Below are positions 60,360 through 64,000 of a DNA stretch of 64,000 bases, piece after piece (position 1 is the first letter of the stretch; every line of letters begins with the position of its first letter). Under the pieces are notes generated by a model. It saw only the letters and a list, made by a program, of their open reading frames with translations, was not told where the DNA came from and made no database searches. The translations under genes and the position numbers were made by a program. Source of the DNA: Chelonoidis abingdonii. Taxonomy: Eukaryota > Chordata > Testudines > Testudinidae. The stretch spans positions 76,638,408-76,702,407 of the forward strand of contig NC_133773.1 of NCBI RefSeq assembly GCF_003597395.2, written 5' to 3'.

Positions 60360-61300
60360 TCAAAGCAAGAATAGTCTGTTGCCATAGAGATCAATAATAT
60401 TTTTTTTTTAAATAGATCTTGTTTCTAGATATATTTGGAGAAAGCTCAGATAGAGCCAGACTTTCATTCAACTTATCCCTCCTTTTCATTCTCTGCCCTA
60501 GTCCCCTCCTTTCCCTATTTATATATTTTCCTATTACTGTAATCCCTACCCTAATGTGTTATATTTATATTGTTTAGTTTTGTATTTTCTGGCCTTGTAG
60601 CTATGAGAAGTTGTAAGACTGGGTAATAGCATACTTCTACTGGAGCATGAGTTATTCACAAACATCTGCAAGGCATTTACAGTTTTGTATTTTAAAAAAA
60701 ATTCAATAAAATTAATCACATTTAAAAAAAATTATACTGAACAGAATAGTCAAGTTTCCCTAGATGTCCAACCAGTGTGTCTCAACTGTGACCTGGAGGG
60801 ACAATTCCTAGTGGTCAGTTCCAAGTCGATGGCCCATTCAAGTCATGGCACTTTAAATAAATGGGGGGAGTGAGGTGAAAAGAAATTTTTGGTGCACCTT
60901 CATCTATGGAGCAGTTATCAGTGCCTCCATAATGTTTAACCTCTTTACTGCTGAAACCCACTTTTATATTTTACATTGTTTTAAACAAAGTTTACACTGA
61001 ATTTAATAGAACATGATGATATTCCAAGAACATTTAACAGCAGTGGTTAATCAACTTTCTTACTCATTTAAATCAGTGTTTCTAGTATAACCACAGGGCA
61101 AAACAAGCATCATCTAATAGTGATCAATTTATGTAAGTCACTAAGAAAATTGTCCAAAATCTGGAAACCTGTAGAACTGCAGCTCCAGAATGTTCCATAT
61201 TTCATTCCTTTAGGAATAATGTAGCCCTACTTTTCCTGTGATATCCATATCTTATTTTATAAATGTATTACATATTATGATAAAAAAGGTCTCAAATGCC
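60360..61300. other. No gene; one hAT-end-like motif
   Basis: AT-rich. At 60773 CAGTGTGTCTCAACTGTGACC resembles a hAT left end, but no matching right end was found. Confidence 0.4.
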
Positions 61301-61309
61301 CAAGTTAAA

Positions 61310-61440
61310 TAAGACAAAGACCCTAATTGTGCAAAGATTTAAGAACATGCATAACTGTATGAAATCAATGAGACTACTCACACAAGTAAAATTATACATG
61401 TGCTTAAGTCTATGCAACATCTGGGCCAAACACTACATGC
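61310..61440. repeat. Old interspersed repeat fragment
   Basis: Words such as 'ctcacacaagtaaaattatacatgtgcttaagt' match a widespread amniote repeat, as at 14516. Confidence 0.45.
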
Positions 61441-61630
61441 TTCTGATCCATCACTGGTGGATTTATGAACTCTATGAAGGTACAAAGTAAGCCTCCTCTA
61501 CATCTTAAGTTTGCCTTAAACGATCAAAGTTTTCTAACTTACATTTTTAGCAATTACTTATTTGGTGCAACTATTTATTTAAAAAGTTGTCTGAGCTTTT
61601 ACACTTTGAATAACTATCAAATTATGATTC

Positions 61631-61754
61631 ATGAGACACACAAGGTGTGTTTGTTAATATCTTTTATTGGACCACCTTCTGTTGGTGTAAAAGACCAGCT
61701 TTCCAGCTTCACAGAGCTCTTCTTTGGGTCTGGAAAAGGTAATCAGTGTCATAG
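61631..61754 (-). mobile_element. 124-bp PLE-tail insertion with 13-bp target duplication
   Basis: CAAATTATGATTC occurs at 61618-61630 and 61755-61767, bounding a 124-bp insert. On the minus strand the insert reads GAAGAGCTCTGTGAAGC, GGAAAGCTGG, CACCAACAGAAGG and TCCAATAAAAGATATTA, the tail family seen at 44985 and 50856. Only the tail was inserted; there is no coding part. Confidence 0.88.
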
Positions 61755-62622
61755 CAAATTATGATTCGTGCAATTTGAATTCATTGATCATTTTGAAGTG
61801 CAGTTGATAATTCATTGTATTTTTAGCTTATACAATAAAAATTGTTTGGCAGTTTATGGGTATCTGTAACAAGAGACGGTGCTGATCACTAATAATAAAA
61901 GTTGTTTTTACTGAAGTAAACAAAATGTAGTTCACCTGCCCAGTTTATATTGGAAGTTTAATGATAATCTTACTTCAAAAAAACAACACTGTGGAAAGAT
62001 ACACTACTTTGAAAGAAGTGTAAAATAAAATGAAGTTTGAGCCTAGTGCTATAATAATTGTATTGTTCCTGGAAGGAGTGACCGATGGTGGCAACAGGTA
62101 CACAAATCAGACCCTGCCTGCCAGCATACACAGTATTTTACAGAAAACAAACAGTGAGAAAGATTGTACGAGCAGAATATTATATAAAAAAAACAATAAA
62201 ACATACTGGACTTGGTTCTGCTCTCATTTACATGGGTACAAATCAATAATAACTCCCCCAAACTCAATAAATTTGCACTGGTCTAAGTGAAAGGAGAAAC
62301 AGGTCTGTTGCCACAAATGTCACTGAAAGCTTTATCAGATAAAAATCCAAACCTTGTAGTCAATGTGGCACTTTACTGCCAATCAACATGTATGCAAGTC
62401 AATCTAGGCATTACATGGTCAGTGCTTCCAGCACAGTTCTCTATCATCAGCACATTTACAGCAAGTTAAGTTAGATCAAAAATATGTATGGGAAGCACTG
62501 AATACAAAGTACAGTGATAATCAACACAGTGAAAACATAAATGCCTGGGTCAGGAAGGCCTCCAGGTCAAGAAAGCAGCGGGGCAGGCAAATTTGAACTA
62601 CAGGCTATTTCAAATGGGTAAA

Positions 62623-62725
62623 GTATCAGAGGGGTAGCCGTGTTAGTCTGGATCCGTAAAAGCAGCAGAGAATCCTGTGGCACCTGTTAGTCTATAAGGT
62701 GCCACAGGATTCTCTGTTGCTTTTA
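62623..62725. mobile_element. 103-bp PLE-tail hairpin insertion with 12-bp target duplication
   Basis: CAAATGGGTAAA flanks both sides (62611-62622 and 62726-62737). The insert is a 33-bp lead (GTATCAGAGGGGTAGCCGTG onward) plus an inverted repeat. The left arm, GTAAAAGCAGCAGAGAATCC continuing to about 62685, pairs with the right arm about 62697-62726 with one mismatch, around an 11-base loop GTTAGTCTATA. The same words end the PLE copy at 7703, so this is its terminal tail in inverted form. Confidence 0.9.
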
Positions 62726-63009
62726 CAAATGGGTAAACTACTGTTTATAGTGTTTTCAACTACTACAGTAACCAAAATGAGGTAAAAGGTCCAGATTTTG
62801 CTCTCACATTCACATATCACACACTTCAACTTGACTCCATATGGGTAACTAAGAACAGATTTTTCTAGAGCTTGACTTTCATCTATGGTCATCTTACTGT
62901 TTGAACAGAATTATAGCACAAACCATCTTTAATCCACAGATATCTGAACCCTTTAAATAAAATGGGGTTTGATTAAAAATTGAGATCTTTGAAAAGGTCA
63001 TCTTCATCC

Positions 63010-63300
63010 AGGCCCGCCCAGGGGGGGGGGCAAGTGGGGCAATTTGCCCCGGGCCCCGCAGTTTGAAGGGGCCCCGGCCCGCGCTGGCCGGCTGTCTCCA
63101 GAAGCAGCTTTTAAGCAGCAGTCTCTCTGGGACGCAGCAGCTGTTGCTTCTGCTAGGCAACCAGAGACGCTGACTGCTCTGCTCATGACCAGAGGCAGGC
63201 TTAGTGCAGGTCAGGAGGGGGGGAGGGAGAGAGGCTGCAAGCCATATGCCTTTCTTCTCCCGTCCCCTCCCCCCAGCACTCACTCACCTGGAGAGAAAGT
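63010..63300. repeat. GC-rich interspersed repeat
   Basis: It opens with GGCCCGCCCAG, a G-run, then GGGGCAATTTGCCCC and GGGCCCC palindromic words, remembered as a common turtle repeat start. Open frames here on both strands are due to composition. Confidence 0.5.
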
Positions 63301-63509
63301 ACCAAGCTTCGTCCAGTGAGAGACAGCAATAATCTCTGCAGTGACTTCACTCACTCACCTGAAGAGCTGCTGGCCTGGAACTTCCAACCGTGAGTGTTTG
63401 ACCTGTGATTCCCCTAGGTTTGTAATTTGGGGTGGTGTGCTGTTTGAGGGTGAGTTTGGTGCCTGCCTGGGTCTGTTTCAGAACTAAAGTTGGTCATGTA
63501 ATGTAACCC

Positions 63510-63827
63510 AGGAAAAAAGCCCGGTCTGCAATATGGCACGGCAGGCTGAGACTTTTATCTCCCCCTATCTCCCTGCAGAAGGGGAAACTGAGGCATGGCA
63601 TGATCTAATCCCTTTCCAAATTATTTTGGAAAGGAAGGGGACGGGGCTCCTATCCAAACAGTTCCCTTCCATCAACTCTGTTTTCCCTGCACCCTGCTGC
63701 AAGAGCCGTGTAGGGGCTGAAAATTCCATTAAACTATGGCTCCTTCATTTGCCCTGCAACAATAAAAGACCGGCTTGCGGGGGGGGGGGGTCGCAAAACA
63801 GGGTGAATTTAGCAGAGGTTGAGGGGA
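63510..63827 (+). mobile_element. Possible internal 3' part of an LTR element
   Basis: Sequence leading into the LTR below. It ends in a purine-rich tract (GCAGAGGTTGAGGGGA) immediately before TG, the position of a polypurine tract. No retroviral domain was recognised in it. Confidence 0.35.
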
Positions 63828-64000
63828 TGTGATGAACTGGGATTGTTCTTAATGTTTGCTCTGAATACTGTGTTGGTGCCTCAGTGTCCCCTAGGCAGTT
63901 CTTAAGTATCTAGGTGGTGGGATAAGGGTGTGTGATAATGCTGGCAGAGCAAGGGCCAGTGCACCTAATGTCTGGCACTCTGTCTCCTACAACTGATGGC
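63828..64000 (+). mobile_element. LTR start, cut by the window end
   Basis: Starts TGTGATGAACTGGG and continues with TGAATACTGTGTTGGTGCC, CAGTTCTTAAGTATC and GGTGGTGGGATAAGG, matching a remembered turtle LTR. The 3' end lies outside the window. Confidence 0.7.

Noticed and set aside
60773..61090. hAT element starting CAGTGTGTCTCAAC
   Set aside because: No right end with matching inverted repeat or target duplication could be found; CAGTGTTTCTAG near 61075 is in the wrong orientation.
63010..63300. CpG-island promoter of a nearby gene
   Set aside because: The GC-rich start matches a known-style repeat with GGGGCAATTTGCCCC palindromes, and no exon or splice donor follows in the window.

Overview
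No host protein-coding gene, exon or functional RNA gene can be supported in this window. It reads as vertebrate intergenic or deep-intronic DNA: AT-leaning, CpG-poor, no long open frames, and dense in degraded transposable elements. The repeat set points to a non-avian sauropsid, most likely a turtle with a crocodilian second: CR1 3' ends, a Penelope-like element (PLE) with reverse transcriptase and GIY-YIG domains, many TAA-flanked MITEs ending in GTCTACACT-like termini, hAT elements with 8-bp target duplications, Ty3/Gypsy and ERV-like solo LTRs, and L2, MIR and R2-like remnants. Family names come from recognition of motifs and remembered consensus sequences, not from a database search.

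Layout. 1-2935: decayed minus-strand non-LTR retrotransposon with an RT motif, followed by a tRNA-derived unit (2945-3122) and an LTR-like repeat (3125-4313). 7703-9433: 5'-truncated PLE, with a hammerhead-ribozyme-like core in its tail. 10248-10899: Tigger/mariner-like MITE. 12015-12307: MITE with perfect 17-bp inverted ends. 13395-14209, 18932-19339 and 26790-26989: three hAT elements. 16600-18330: L2-like LINE remnant. 20796-22457: long LTR-like repeat. 24027-24645: CR1, then a MITE with a duplicated end. 36317-36761: CR1.

37747-38838 and 49231-50321 are two near-identical 1.09-kb TAA-flanked non-autonomous DNA transposons, in the same orientation and about 11.5 kb apart. 39972-44165 is a broken Ty3/Gypsy element whose pol is split by a MITE (40654-40940) and by a solo LTR (41732-42395). 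52252-52850 is a CR1 split by another solo LTR (52307-52752). 57026-58084 is a solo LTR with an internal tandem duplication. 61631-61754 and 62623-62725 are two very short PLE-tail insertions with 13- and 12-bp target duplications. The last part holds a GC-rich repeat and the start of an LTR cut by the window edge.

Nothing here works together as a gene set. The biological interest is retroelement biology: intact target-site duplications, nested insertions that give relative ages, and the hammerhead-like and hairpin structures of the PLE tails. Two RFX/X-box-like palindromes (46091, 32681) in otherwise repeat-free AT-rich DNA are the only candidate host regulatory sites noted.
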